A stretch of 64,000 nt of DNA from contig NC_052349.1 in assembly GCF_009727055.1 (NCBI RefSeq), positions 95,367,223 to 95,431,222 on the forward strand. Reading direction: 5' to 3'. Position 1 is the stretch's first letter, and each line of letters opens with the position of its first letter. Under the pieces are notes generated by a model. The model did not search any database. It worked only from the letters and a program-made list of their open reading frames with translations, and was not told where the DNA came from. A program made the position numbers and the translations under genes. This document shows, in pieces, positions 1 through 10,860 of the stretch. Source of the DNA: Benincasa hispida. Taxonomy: Eukaryota > Streptophyta > Magnoliopsida > Cucurbitales > Cucurbitaceae.

Positions 1-37
1 TGAGCATGCATCTTATCTTTGTTATAGATTTTAGAAG

Positions 38-491
38 NNNNNNNNNNNNNNNNNNNNNNNNNNNNNNNNNNNNNNNNNNNNNNNNNNNNNNNNNNNNNNN
101 NNNNNNNNNNNNNNNNNNNNNNNNNNNNNNNNNNNNNNNNNNNNNNNNNNNNNNNNNNNNNNNNNNNNNNNNNNNNNNNNNNNNNNNNNNNNNNNNNNNN
201 NNNNNNNNNNNNNNNNNNNNNNNNNNNNNNNNNNNNNNNNNNNNNNNNNNNNNNNNNNNNNNNNNNNNNNNNNNNNNNNNNNNNNNNNNNNNNNNNNNNN
301 NNNNNNNNNNNNNNNNNNNNNNNNNNNNNNNNNNNNNNNNNNNNNNNNNNNNNNNNNNNNNNNNNNNNNNNNNNNNNNNNNNNNNNNNNNNNNNNNNNNN
401 NNNNNNNNNNNNNNNNNNNNNNNNNNNNNNNNNNNNNNNNNNNNNNNNNNNNNNNNNNNNNNNNNNNNNNNNNNNNNNNNNNNNNNNNNNN
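38..491. other. assembly gap (454 N)
   Basis: Run of N. The 37 bases before it are too short to assign. Any reading frame drawn across it is not real. Confidence 0.99.
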
Positions 492-1115
492 AAAAACTCC
501 AAAAACAAAGTTGAATCGGTCAAACCGGCTCAACCAGGTCAAACAGACCGGTCTAGATCGTTTGGACCGGCTGGTCAACGAACGCTGGCGCAGTCAACGG
601 AGGCGTGGGCAGGTCGGGCGAATGGAACACGCGGGTCGCCAGTCGCGGGCGAATGGCGCACGCGAGGCAGCTTTGGGCAGATCGGACTGGAGCGGGCGGA
701 GAAACTGGGTTGGAGCGCGAAACGGGCCGGACACTTCATCGACAGCTGGCGCGAGTGGGGCTACTCCGAACCGGGTCGGATCCGGGCTGGCGGGTTGAGT
801 CTGGGAACTTCTCTCGGGTCTGGAGGCTAATTCCGGGTCTGTGAGCAATTTTTCTCCAATTTGGTTGCTGTCCTCTCTCTCGGAATAAAGAAATTACAAC
901 CTAATTTCAACTCTAATGACTCTAACAAATTTACAGACCCTTTTTCACACATTAATGCTTATAAACATGTGAGCAATTACAAATTTCCACAAGAAATTTA
1001 AAGAAAAAACAATGACAAAATCATAATAAATACACTTTAGTCCACATTTCATTCAACACTTGAATAGAAAGGAAAAAAAACACGCACCAAAAGCAATTGA
1101 GCGTGATTCTAGCAT
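492..1115. other. unassigned DNA, internal side of a copia PBS
   Basis: No coding match is visible. Bases 492-850 are GC-rich with repeated ACCGG/CCGG words; the rest is AT-rich. It lies downstream of the minus-strand PBS at 1116-1127, so by position it is the leader of a copia element cut by the gap. The short overlapping frames here show no retrotransposon motif and look like GC-rich chance frames. Confidence 0.5.
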
Positions 1116-1127
1116 GCTCTGATACCA
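1116..1127 (-). promoter_or_regulatory. copia primer binding site (tRNA-iMet)
   Basis: On the minus strand the bases read TGGTATCAGAGC, the standard copia PBS complementary to the 3' end of initiator tRNA-Met. It lies 2 bases inside the end of the LTR at 1130-3189 and fixes that LTR as a minus-strand 5' LTR. Confidence 0.9.
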
Positions 1128-1595
1128 CATGATGGCACATGAGACATACGCAGCGGAATTAGGACCTAATTACACTCTAATTGCTTTTAATTTAAAGGAA
1201 AAAATGCATGCAATTGAAGCAAAAATAGTAATTAAAAATTACCTTTGAAGCTCCCGAAATCCGCTTTTCCTCGCTGAATCTCGACCCGAACACGAACGGA
1301 CCACCACTAGAGTTGACCTACTATCCTCTAGACTCAGAACCGGGTTGTGGGACTTGATGGATGAAGAACCCGAGAGAGAGAAAGAGATTGAAAAGAAGAT
1401 GAAATTTGGGTAGGGTTTGGGTTTATTTTTCCAGCCCAATTTTGAAAACAAAAATTGGCAAATTATCAAAACTTTTTCAACCAAATTCAAAAGCCCATAT
1501 TTATAGAAAAGGGTCATGCAACAATTGCATGAAATCAGTTCATAAAAACCCAACACCTAGAATCCACTATCTAAGTGGGCTTAATGTCTCCACTA

Positions 1596-1782
1596 TAAGC
1601 CAACACCTAGCCCACTATTTTGTTAGTGGAATTATCCAACAAAAGTTTGGATTTTCCCACTAACTTTAGTCAAAGGGCAAAATAGTCANTAAGCCAACAC
1701 CTAGCCCACTATTTTGTTAGTGGAATTATCCAACAAAAGTTTGGATTTTCCCACTAACTTTAGTCAAAGGGCAAAATAGTCA
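1596..1782. repeat. perfect 93 bp direct duplication around a single N
   Basis: Bases 1596-1688 and 1690-1782 are identical and separated only by the N at 1689. This is what two contig ends with an unmerged overlap look like, so I read it as an assembly artefact. Confidence 0.85.
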
Positions 1783-3022
1783 TTTGGTCAAAGTTTGACT
1801 TTGACCAAAAAGTCAACATTTTGAGTTTCCATGATTTTTTCTGTGTTGACTAATTTTGACCTCTCGAGCATGAATCCACATTCATCTTCTCGAAATTCAA
1901 ATCACATTTGAATATAAGGTCGGTCAAAGTTTGACTTTTCAAAATCAAAAGTCAACTTTTTGACATTTTACATCTTTGACCCTTTCCATTATTTTTGAGC
2001 TTCTGAATATGAACGTATTCATATTCTTGATATTTAAATCACATTTAAATATTAAAGCTATATCTCAAAACTGAAAAACCCGACCACTATATCATATATA
2101 CATGTCGGTTTCTCTCACTTCCATATGAGCTAATAGGGGAACCTAATGGACCTATAGATCATGGGCTCCAACGATCCGAGATTAGCTAGCTAAACTCTTT
2201 AGACAGAGCTAATCAACATTCGTTAACTAACGGGTCATTCCACTATAGTCTCGTAGTTGCACTCCCCTCACTATAGATATATTTGTGTCCATTTGATATA
2301 ACCATGATTAGTGAGCTAATCCTTCACAGGTTCGTAATCTCGGCTAGGTCATAAAAACCGTTTTACCCCTAGACTACATCTTGTTCCTTAAGTTCCACTG
2401 ATCCTCTAATAGACAATTGGTTTAAGGTCCAACCTATAAACCGAATCCCTCTCGGGCCAAGGAGAGGGTGGGGCCCCTTGTTCAAGACCTAGATTCTACT
2501 AAAGGGAACAACCTATATACTATCCCTATAACGGGTAGGAGTGAATTTCGTCTTGCACCCTATGTTCCCAGCTATCCACCCGATCTTATCCCTGAAATGG
2601 GAGGCTTATTGGGCCAGCGATGATGAGCTGTCCTCATCTATGCAGATCTAAGGATAATTTCGACTGAACAGAAGTTCATAGTTAGCTCAGGATTAAGATT
2701 AAGTTACCTAGGTCATCAATTAACGAAATAGTCAGTTTTATATATAAAACGGCATTTAGAACGTAAAAAGTGACTATTTCATGGTTCAGTCTTATGCAAA
2801 CTCATTGTATAGGATGCCCCTACTCACATATCTCTACATGAACGATTCAGGATCACATCGTTTGTACTAACTACAAAGTGGGCCGCATCCATATTGTCCC
2901 TAGAATAAGGCGACCAACCTTATTCATATACTATAGACCATTTTGGCTATATATTTGACCTTGATCCACATTTATGTCACTGCATAAAGTTCAAACTATA
3001 TTAAATAGTCTCAGGACCTTAG

Positions 3023-3137
3023 TTTATAATTATTGTAATACTAGGCTAATTTTCATACAATCAGCGCATATTTACTAACTTTTGGCCGCAATATCTAGAT
3101 AAGGTGGCATAAATAACTTGTATTTCTACAAGTTATT
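3023..3137 (-). repeat. LTR-E 5' tip embedded in a copia LTR
   Basis: About 115 bp match, in order, the first bases of the minus-strand LTR-E at 56,985-57,098, including the AACTTGTA..TACAAGTT hairpin and the 'aaggtggcataaataa' tract. Related copia LTR starts (for example near 15,200) lack it at the matching place. No target duplication is evident. Confidence 0.7.
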
Positions 3138-3189
3138 CAATATGTTTATTAATTTACAAACTACGAGTTTTAGGACATAAAATCCAACA

Positions 3190-3842
3190 TCTGGATCGTA
3201 GGGATAAACCCTGGATGAGTTGAAATTCTGCTCATCAGCTTCTTTATATAGAGCTTGGATCGCCGACAGCATTAATGGACTGCTTTGATTCTGACATTTG
3301 TGGGACGTTTAGTCCTGTCTAAATCTCTGTCGCTAACAGCGTGGTAGGTGAAATGTCAACATCTTCTTTTGATTTTCCTGAGATATGCGTTGATGTGTTC
3401 ATTCCACCAACCTTGCATTGATCCCATTAGTATGCATTATCGTGTAGCCACAATCATACAGTGACCGCATTCGTTTAATACTGCAACTCTACACGATGAC
3501 CACATTTGCTTGACGAGCGCAACTCCCATGCGATGGATGCATGCGGCTGATTACCGCAACACCCATGCATTGATCGAACGCGTTCACCTTTGCAATGGAG
3601 AGTTTCTCCGCATGCAGTCGTCTATGCAGTAGTCCGGCTTCCGTGTTTGCGTCCACTTCCTACGTTAGCTACAAAAGTAGAACATTTAATGCATAATAAT
3701 GGGTTAGCCAAGATTCATCTTGCTGAACAACGCAAGCTCATTTTCTCATGAATTCCTAACATAATTGCCGCATATTCTGCTTAACAGCCCTCATAATTCT
3801 AAAGAAAAGGCCTAAGATGACATGCATTTCTGCATGTCATCA
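3190..3842 (-). repeat. LTR-C, 5' part, minus strand
   Basis: The minus strand begins TGATGACATGCAGAAATG at 3842 and follows the LTR-C copy at 7353-8595, including the TATA region and the 'gatccaagctctata' block. Only about 653 of 1,243 bp are present; the copia LTR start at 3189 cuts it. On its other side lies element A pol at 3843. Confidence 0.82.
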
Positions 3843-4615
3843 GTGCTTGGGCACAAAGTTTCCAAGGAAGGGCTGGAGGTAGATAAGGCGAAGATTGAGG
3901 CCACTGAAAAGCTCTCACCTCCAGCAAATGTGAAGGCTGTCAGGAGTTTCCTGGACATGCAGGATTTTATCGTCATTTTGTGAAGGACTTTTCAAAGATT
4001 GCTCGACAATTGAGTGCGTTGCTGGAAGCCGAGAGAACGTTTGACTTTGATGAAAAATGCCTCAATGCATTCAAGATACTGAAAAACGCATTGATAACCA
4101 CACCTGTGTTGATTGCACTAGATTGGACAAAGCCATTTGAGCTGATGTGCGATGCTAGCGATTATGCGATGGGGGCGGTGCTAGCACAAAGAAGAAAACA
4201 ATGCTACACCTCATCGCATATGTGAGTAGAACCTTGAACCCTACCTAAACGAATTACACTACCACTGAAAATGAACTTCTTGCAGTGATCTTTGTACTGG
4301 AGAAATTTAGAGCTTACTTGCTGGGATCCAAAGTGATCGTTCACACCGACCACTCGACAATCAAATATTTAATGACAAAGAAAGATGCAAAGTTGAGGTT
4401 GATTCGATGGGTTCTCATCCTTCAAGAATTCAACATGGAAATCATTGATCGCAAGGGGACGGAAAATCAGGTTGCGGACCACCTATCAAGTTTAGAAAAT
4501 CAGAAAGTCGACCGCAACCAATCGGAGGTGAACGCAACCTTCCCTGATGAGCAGCTTGTCAGAATTGAAGAGCTACCATGGTACGCTGATGTGGTCAATT
4601 ATCTGGTCTGTGAAT
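3843..4615 (+). pseudogene. element A: RT C-terminus and RNase H (Ty3/gypsy, Athila/Tat-like)
   Basis: The frame opens in mid-RT with VLGHKVSKEGLEVDKAK, the conserved thumb segment, so gag, protease and the RT catalytic core are absent. RNase H follows: ELMCDASDYAMGAVLAQ carries the first catalytic Asp (near 4150), and [12 protein letters not shown] (near 4341) lies in its second half. A frameshift near 3980 and another near 4200-4285 break the frame; the tail ([20 protein letters not shown]) reads to a stop at 4615. The 5' end abuts LTR-C at 3842. Assignment to the Athila/Tat group rests on family resemblance. It is not translatable as a polyprotein. Confidence 0.88.
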
Positions 4616-5880
4616 AATTTCCGAAGAATTACACAGCCCACCAAAAGAGGGGGTTTATACATGAATGTAAATCCTATTATTGGGACAAGCCAAATCTTTA
4701 CAAAAGAGGGTCAGACCAGATCTTGAGTCTATATGTACCAGAGGCTGTTCACTAGCGCATACTATCTCAGTGCCATAACTCGCCGTATGGTGGACATTTT
4801 GGAGGTCAACGCATAACAACAAAGATGTTACAAAGTGGATATTTTTGGCCAACTTTATTCAAGGATGCGAGAGACTATTCAATGAAATGTGATAGGTGCC
4901 AACGCACGAAAAACATTTCATGGAAGAATGCGATGCCAATGAACATCAACTTAGAATTGGAGCTATTCGACGTATGAGGCATAGACTTCATGGGACCATT
5001 TCCACCATCAAATGGTCATAAATACATTCTGTTTGTCGTCTATTATGTTTCCAAATGGGTTGAAGCGGTATCGTGTGTTGCAAGCGATGCAGCGATAGTC
5101 TTCAAGTTCTTACAGAAAAAAATCTTCACTCGTTTTGGCACCCCACGTGCCATAATAAGTGATGAAGGCTCCCACTTTGTTAATGGCGTCATCAACAAAT
5201 TGTTGCTTAAATATAATATCCACCATAAGGTCGCCACTGCATACCATCCACAGACAAACGGCCAAGCTAAGGTATCCAATAGGGAAATCAAGCTGATCCT
5301 AGAGAAGGTGGTAAAGCATTCACGCAAAGATTGGGCCATGAAGCTGGACGATGCCTTGTGGGCATACAAGACCACCTACAAAACACCTATAGGCATGTCC
5401 CCGAATGCGCTGGTGTGGAAAGACATGCCACTTACCGCTTGAATTGGAGCACAGAGCAATGTTGGCAGTGAAAAAGCTCAATTTTGATTTGAAGACCGCA
5501 AGGGAGGCAAGAAAACTTCAGTTGATCGAGATAGACGAATGGAGAACTCAAGCATATGAAAATGCCAAGATCTACAAGGAGCGTTCAAAAAGTTGCCATG
5601 ACAAATGATTATGCGAAAAGATTCTCCAAGTTGGACAGAAGGTCTTGTTATACAATTCTCGGCTACGACTTTTTTCCGGTAAATTAAAGTCACGCTGGTC
5701 CAAACCGTTTATAATCAAGAAGTATTCCTGCACGATGCGGTCGAATTGACTAATGAAGAAGGGACCCGCGTATTCAAGGTCAACGGGCAAAGAGTCAAGT
5801 TGTATCACAGAGGCGACTTTCATCACGAAAATACCTCTGTGGACCTGAGGCATCTTGACTGAAGAAGAAATGAGCGGTCC
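4616..5880 (+). pseudogene. element A: integrase (Ty3/gypsy)
   Basis: The zinc-binding region (about 4640-4920) ends with MKCDRCQRTKN, the CxxC half. The core has GIDFMGPF (first Asp, codon 4984) and [11 protein letters not shown] (second Asp). The third acidic residue, the Glu in the usual GQAEVSN, is Lys here (GQAKVSN, codon 5269-5271), so the enzyme would be dead even without other damage. Stops include TGA in place of Trp at 4975-4977 and one after 5440. The C-terminal part ([27 protein letters not shown]) runs in another frame from 5405. The end near 5880 is set by similarity to element F. Confidence 0.9.
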
Positions 5881-7143
5881 TTGCGTTGTTTTGCGACATA
5901 AACTCATCAGGGACACATTTTTTTAAAGTATCCTTTTGATATTTGTCTTTCTTGAACTTACTTTATTTTTTTTGGTACAAACACTACTCTTTGGAATTTT
6001 CAGCTCTGTCTGTCATATTTTTTACCCTCTTGATTTTTTAGCAACGATCGTAGAAAACAATTGCGATGGAGCTACACGATAACCGATACACACAACCAGT
6101 TCGTTCAACCCATCGTAATCGAGGAATCAACCGCTATAAGGAAGGATGCGATCACAGATGATGCGGGCAACAGAGCAAATTTGGGGGTTGTATCTTTCTG
6201 ACTTTTTATTCCAAATTTTGCACTCTCGCATCTCATTCTTAACAGTGATAATTTTATCATCGCATCCTCTTTAGTTGGCGCAATCATTGAATGATTAATT
6301 ACTTTAGTTATTCACCGCATTTTTTTTCGTACTAAGTATGGTTTCAATTATGAAATGCATACCTTTATTTCTCATCGCATGTACTAGAATCACCTTAATT
6401 TAAGGACGGTCAATTCACGAAATATTTCTAGAAGTTAGTGGTCCACCAGCTTTCTTTCAAAATGATCCTTATGAAACTTCCTAAGTACATCGCATGAATC
6501 ATTTCAGTCTATCAGAAATGAGGACATTGCTGCGTTTAAATTTGGGGGTGCCAGTATTTATTTTCAACCTTGCTACTTTTAGACATTTCAACTAAAAAAA
6601 AAAAGTCATAACATTGAGATCGGATCCTATTCGTAGTTGGATGTTCGCATGACACTCGTGGCGCCGAGCCAAAACGAAGGTAGGAATCGTGATCAACGCA
6701 TAAATCAAGTGATCACAACTCCGCTGCCAAATGGGCATGAGTTTAGACTGAGAAAGAGCATCGTGCTCGTAGTTGGATGCTCGCATGACACTCGTGCCAG
6801 CAAGCCAAAACGAAGGCAAGGCACTTGGATCAGTACAAGGTCACAAAAAGAATATCTAAAACGTGCAAGGATAAAAATCATTCGGAAACACCCCAGTTGA
6901 AAAAAAAAAGTTTTTAAATAAATCATGCGATGTCCTGGAAACAAGTCTTTTTTAAGGTTAAACTTGCGGTCCCTAAGTATTAGAAATATTTTAGAAAGAA
7001 ACCAGGATAGAAATTAAGAAGATTTTGATTCAGAAAATTTGAATAAGGCACCTCGAGAAATCTAGGTAGGAAAAGGCGGCTGACTCTCTAAAGAAATCTT
7101 TAGTTTATGCTTGAGGACAAGCATTGTTTTAAATTTGGGGGTA
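5881..7143 (+). other. element A: 3' untranslated region
   Basis: No gene. It holds three AAATTTGGGGGT tracts (6178, 6538, 7131), the last being the true PPT, and a 49 bp motif given twice (6632-6680, 6768-6816) that reads CGTAGTTGGATG.. to ..CCAAAACGAAGG. The layout matches the 3' UTR of element F (28798-30155) closely. Short frames here are chance. Confidence 0.8.
7107..7143 (+). promoter_or_regulatory. polypurine tract with upstream hairpin (element A)
   Basis: ATGCTTG AGGA CAAGCAT (7107-7124) is a perfect 7 bp stem with a 4-base loop. It is followed by AAATTTGGGGGTA (7131-7143), which abuts the LTR start TGATAAC at 7144. Placement directly before the 3' LTR is what defines a PPT. Confidence 0.88.
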
Positions 7144-7352
7144 TGATAACAGGTAGAAATGCACGTTATTACAGTGCAAATAAGTAAAACAATGAGGGAA
7201 TGTGACGGTAAAAATATACAAAATCATGTCCGAAAGCGTTAAACTAAGAATATTGTGATCGCATGTGCCCATCGCATAAAAGCAGCTAATTTACTTATTT
7301 TGTGCAGGAAAAATGCGTTGGCACAAAGCAAATTGCGATCCAAGGAATTTGG

Positions 7353-8595
7353 TGATGACATGCAGAAATGCATGTCATCTTAGGCCTTTTACTTAGAATT
7401 ATGAAGGTTGTTAAGCAGAATATGCAGCAATTGTGCTAGGAATTCACAAGAAAGTTAGCTTGCGTCGATCAACATGTTGAATCTTAGCTAACCCGTTATT
7501 TTGCTTTATTATGCGTTCAATGTTCTATTTTTGTAGCTAAAACAGGAAACGGATGCAAACGCGGAAATCGGACCACCGCATAGATGACCACATACGGAGA
7601 AACTTTCCATCGCAAAGGCAATGGCATCGATCAATGCATGGATGTTGCGGTAATCAGCCGTATGTGTCCATCGCATGAAAGTTGCACTCGTCAAGCGGTC
7701 GCAGTCATCGTGTAGAGTTGCGGTATTAAGCGAATGCGGTGATTGAATGATTACGACTACATGACAATGCATACTAATGGAAGCAATGCAAGGTTGGTGG
7801 AATGAACGCATCAATGCATCTACCTCGAGAAAAACCAAAAGATGATGTTGACATTTCAATTACCACGCCATTAGCGGCAGAGGTTCAGAAAGGACTAACG
7901 TACCGAATGTCAAACTCAGAGCATTCCATTAATGTTGTCGATGATCCAAGCTCTATAAATAGAAGCCGATGAGCATAAATTCAAGTTATCCAAGGTTTTC
8001 GCCTGAGGTTCGCCTAGGGAAAATCCTTGTGATCCAGACAAAATGCGTGAGAAGATGCTTGAGAGTTCTTCACCTCCTTCATCCATTCCGAGTGACAACC
8101 GAATCCTTCAACCAGAACTAGATCTCGAGAGAGTCAGCTCCTCCACCCATCCATGACACCACCGTTAGCCTTGACGCATATCCGCTGGAAGCAAGTCTTT
8201 GCTTCTAGCAGGTCATTTCATTTCCCTTTCTTTTCTCATATTGTATTGTATGACATTTTGTGATTAAGGAATTAATAAAATTTGTTTTTCAATGCATCTC
8301 TCTGTCTCCTTCAACTCCATCTCCATCTTCTTTTCTTAGCTTCTTTACTTTCATTGCAACACTTAGTGGGATTGCTTGGGTATCGCATACTTAGTAATGT
8401 GGATTAGGGATATAAAACATGTAGCAACCCACCGAGAGATGTGCATTGCGTGAGTGTGTGAGTAACCTTATTTCCTTAGTGTGAAGCTGTGACAACGCCT
8501 GTCTATAGGCTAACACATTGCTTATCTATGAGTAAAGTTAGCAACAACCAACTGCCCTGGAGGGTAAGTGGTTGGTCTCATTAAGCAATGTATGC
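7353..8595 (+). mobile_element. solo LTR-C inside LTR-D
   Basis: Begins TGATGACATGC and ends ..TATGCA; 1,243 bp. Flanks are TTTGG (7348-7352) and ATTGG (8596-8600), a 5 bp target duplication with one mismatch. LTR-D sequence stops at 7352 and resumes at 8596. It has a 10 bp perfect terminal hairpin and a TATA box at 7954-7961. No internal region remains, so it is a solo LTR. Confidence 0.85.
7954..7961 (+). promoter_or_regulatory. LTR-C TATA box
   Basis: TATAAATA in 'gctctataaatagaagcc', the likely U3 core promoter. Equivalent boxes lie in the other LTR families here. Confidence 0.6.
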
Positions 8596-8849
8596 ATTGG
8601 TCGCTCGCAAGAATTTGCTAAAAAAGGTGGGCGCATAAAGACGACACATCAAGGTGAAAGTATAATAAATCATGATGGGACAGAAAGCTGATGATGGTCG
8701 AATCCAAATTTAGTTGAGAAGCTATTAACGACACACTGTAGCAAGTACATTCAACTTTTTGGTTACCATTAATCGGCGCATCAGACAGAAGATTTAATGA
8801 CCTCCCATCATTGCAATCATTAGAGGAAAAGCTTATTCACCTTGATCTC

Positions 8850-8857
8850 TATAAATA
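8850..8857 (+). promoter_or_regulatory. LTR-D TATA box (element A)
   Basis: TATAAATA in 'ctctataaatactg'. The same position holds it in other LTR-D copies at 25670-25677 and 30669-30676. Confidence 0.6.
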
Positions 8858-10014
8858 CTGAAGGCCACCATCGATAAAGGAGCTTTGCCAGATAGTTCGC
8901 CACATATAGAAGATAGATAGTCGTAGTTGTTCATAGTTATCTTTTTTTACTTAGAAGGCGGAGGCGAGCGAAGGGAAGAAGACGCCGAGAAGACATTCCT
9001 GGACAGCTCGGAAGACTGTCGGGAAGCGCTAAAAAAGGAGAGAGGGCTAACACTTGTAAAGAAAAGAAAAGAGAATGTTAGAAAGAAAAGACAGTGTTAA
9101 GGCCATGGGAAGCAAGACATTGCTATCGGGCTTCTTATTTCGGCATTCTATAGTTATTCTGTATTCTGTATTTAATCTATGGACAATGGAAATCTTAATT
9201 CAACTTGTACTCAATCTCTCTATATCGCACATGAGTAGCTAAATTTCCGAATGGGTTGAGAAGTACTTAGCTAGCATGACCTGAGATCTTCACTTTATGC
9301 GATCATCTTGTCTTATGTATGCATCATTCATCCTTTAGAGATGCTCAGAAGGGTGGTCTAAAGATGGAATCTAGGCTTGGGAAAGTCAGATTAGAATCTA
9401 GGCTCGAAAGAGTCAGATTAGAACCGCATAAGCAAAAGATAGAAACTTAGGAATAAGTTCTGTTTGCTATCAACGCATCACATGCACCCTAGAGATAGGA
9501 TATGATAGTATGCGGTCACCTTGTGTATGTGTGCATCATTCATCATCACATACTAGAGGCTTAGGAATAAGTCCTATCGACATTATCGTATACATCGCAT
9601 GCGTCCTAGAAATAGGAATTATGGCATTTGCATTGGAAGATGATTTGCTATTGTGTGTGTGTAGCATGATCGCATAACTTAAACGTAATCTTAGGAAGTG
9701 TTAGCTAAATTCCTTATCAACCCGTTCACCGCATACTCATTGTTCTTCTCGTTTTCATCAACTCTTTACTCGTATCCGTCTCATAGTATTTACACATAAA
9801 CAAAACACCAACCAAACTTATTTGTTTTTTCCACCGCAAAGGAATCAAAATTTACTAACGCATAGTATCTCAGTAGTCCCTGTGTTTGACCCTAGACTTA
9901 CCAAGAAACCTAGCGAGATTTATACTTGGATTTTACTAGGAAAACTTGTATGTGCAATGCATAAACCATCATCGCAATTATACACCATTATTTCATTACT
10001 TTTACAACGCATCA

Positions 10015-10860
10015 CACTTTTCGAGGAAATGTTGTTCAAAATGTAACATGCAGTCTCCACTACAATTCCCAAAATGAGTCTGGAAGATGAGCATAACTCA
10101 TCATAGATCGAACCATGTCCAACAGGATTCTGTTTCTCCTTTCTAATATACCATTCTGCTAAGGTGTACCTGGGGTCAAAAGTTGGGACGTGATTCCATG
10201 TTATCATGTAGTTTTGGAATTCGAGGTCCATATACTCTCCTCCGCGATCAAATAATAGTGTTTTTATCTTCTTACCTAACAAGTTTTCAACTTCAGCCTT
10301 ATACTCCTTGAACTTGTCAAGGGCTTCAGACTTACGTTGCATTAGGTATAGATACCCATATCTTGAATAATCATCTATGAAAGAGATGAAATATTCATAC
10401 CCACCTTGAGCCCTAACACTCATCAGACCACGGAGGTCTAAATGTATAAGTTCCAATGTTTCCTTGACTCTATAACCTTTTCGAGTAAAAGGTCGTTTGG
10501 TCATCTTGCCATTGAGGCATGATTCACATACCGGCAAGGATTTTTCTTCTAAACTCTTTAAAAGTCCACATTTCACCAACTTCTCAATCCTGTTGAGGTT
10601 GATGTGACCTAATCTTAGATGCCAAAGATGGGTGTTTTCCTTAGGAGAAACCTTTGGTCTTTTTGCAGTCATCGTCGTACTGAACATGTTAGTATTAAGC
10701 AAGGCTTTTATGACTAATAGCCTTAGTACATACAAGTTATTTTCCATTGAACCAAAACCAATCTCTATACCATTCTTGAAAATAAACACTTTACTCTCAG
10801 GAAAGGAGACGGTATATCCTTGTTCAATAGACAAGAAACCAAGATTGAGTTCCACTTGAT
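10015..10860 (-). pseudogene. element B: copia GAG-pre-integrase domain and integrase
   Basis: Minus-strand copia pol. From the N-terminal side: FIFKNGIEIGFGSMENNLYVL, then the His/Cys domain (LWHLRLGHINLNRIEK..LPVCESCLNGKMTKRPF), then the integrase core with YFISFIDDYSRYGYLY and the second-Asp region LLFDRGGEYMD. The usual 'DLCGPM' is read as DLRGLM. It ends in CYILNNISSKSV, where LTR-D of element A cuts it at 10014, so the C-terminal integrase, RT and RNase H are missing. The segment after the core (near 10100-10200) has diverged. Element J carries the homologous region at 47311-48184. Confidence 0.88.

Larger units (their letters stand above)
1130..3189 (-). repeat. Ty1/copia 5' LTR, minus strand
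   Basis: On the minus strand it starts TGTTGGATTTTATGTCC and ends CCATCA, directly before the tRNA-iMet PBS. The length, about 2.06 kb, is inflated by a 93 bp assembly duplication at 1596-1782. It shares tracts such as the 'tatagacc..tttggctatata' block with the copia LTR starts near 15,000 and 33,650. A gypsy LTR-E tip is embedded at 3023-3137. Its 5' end abuts a cut LTR-C at 3190. Confidence 0.82.
7144..10014 (+). repeat. element A 3' LTR-D, interrupted by a solo LTR-C
   Basis: Starts TGATAACAGGTAG right after the PPT and ends ..ACGCATCA. Without the inserted LTR-C (7353-8595) it is about 1.63 kb, matching the solo LTR-D at 25161-26823. A TATA box lies at 8850-8857. The U5 block 'ccctgtgtttgaccctag' lies near 9885. 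Its 3' end meets copia element B integrase at 10015. Confidence 0.88.

Noticed and set aside
6..830. 274-residue frame starting at base 6
   Set aside because: It runs through 454 N; only about 110 real codons, compositionally biased, no motif.
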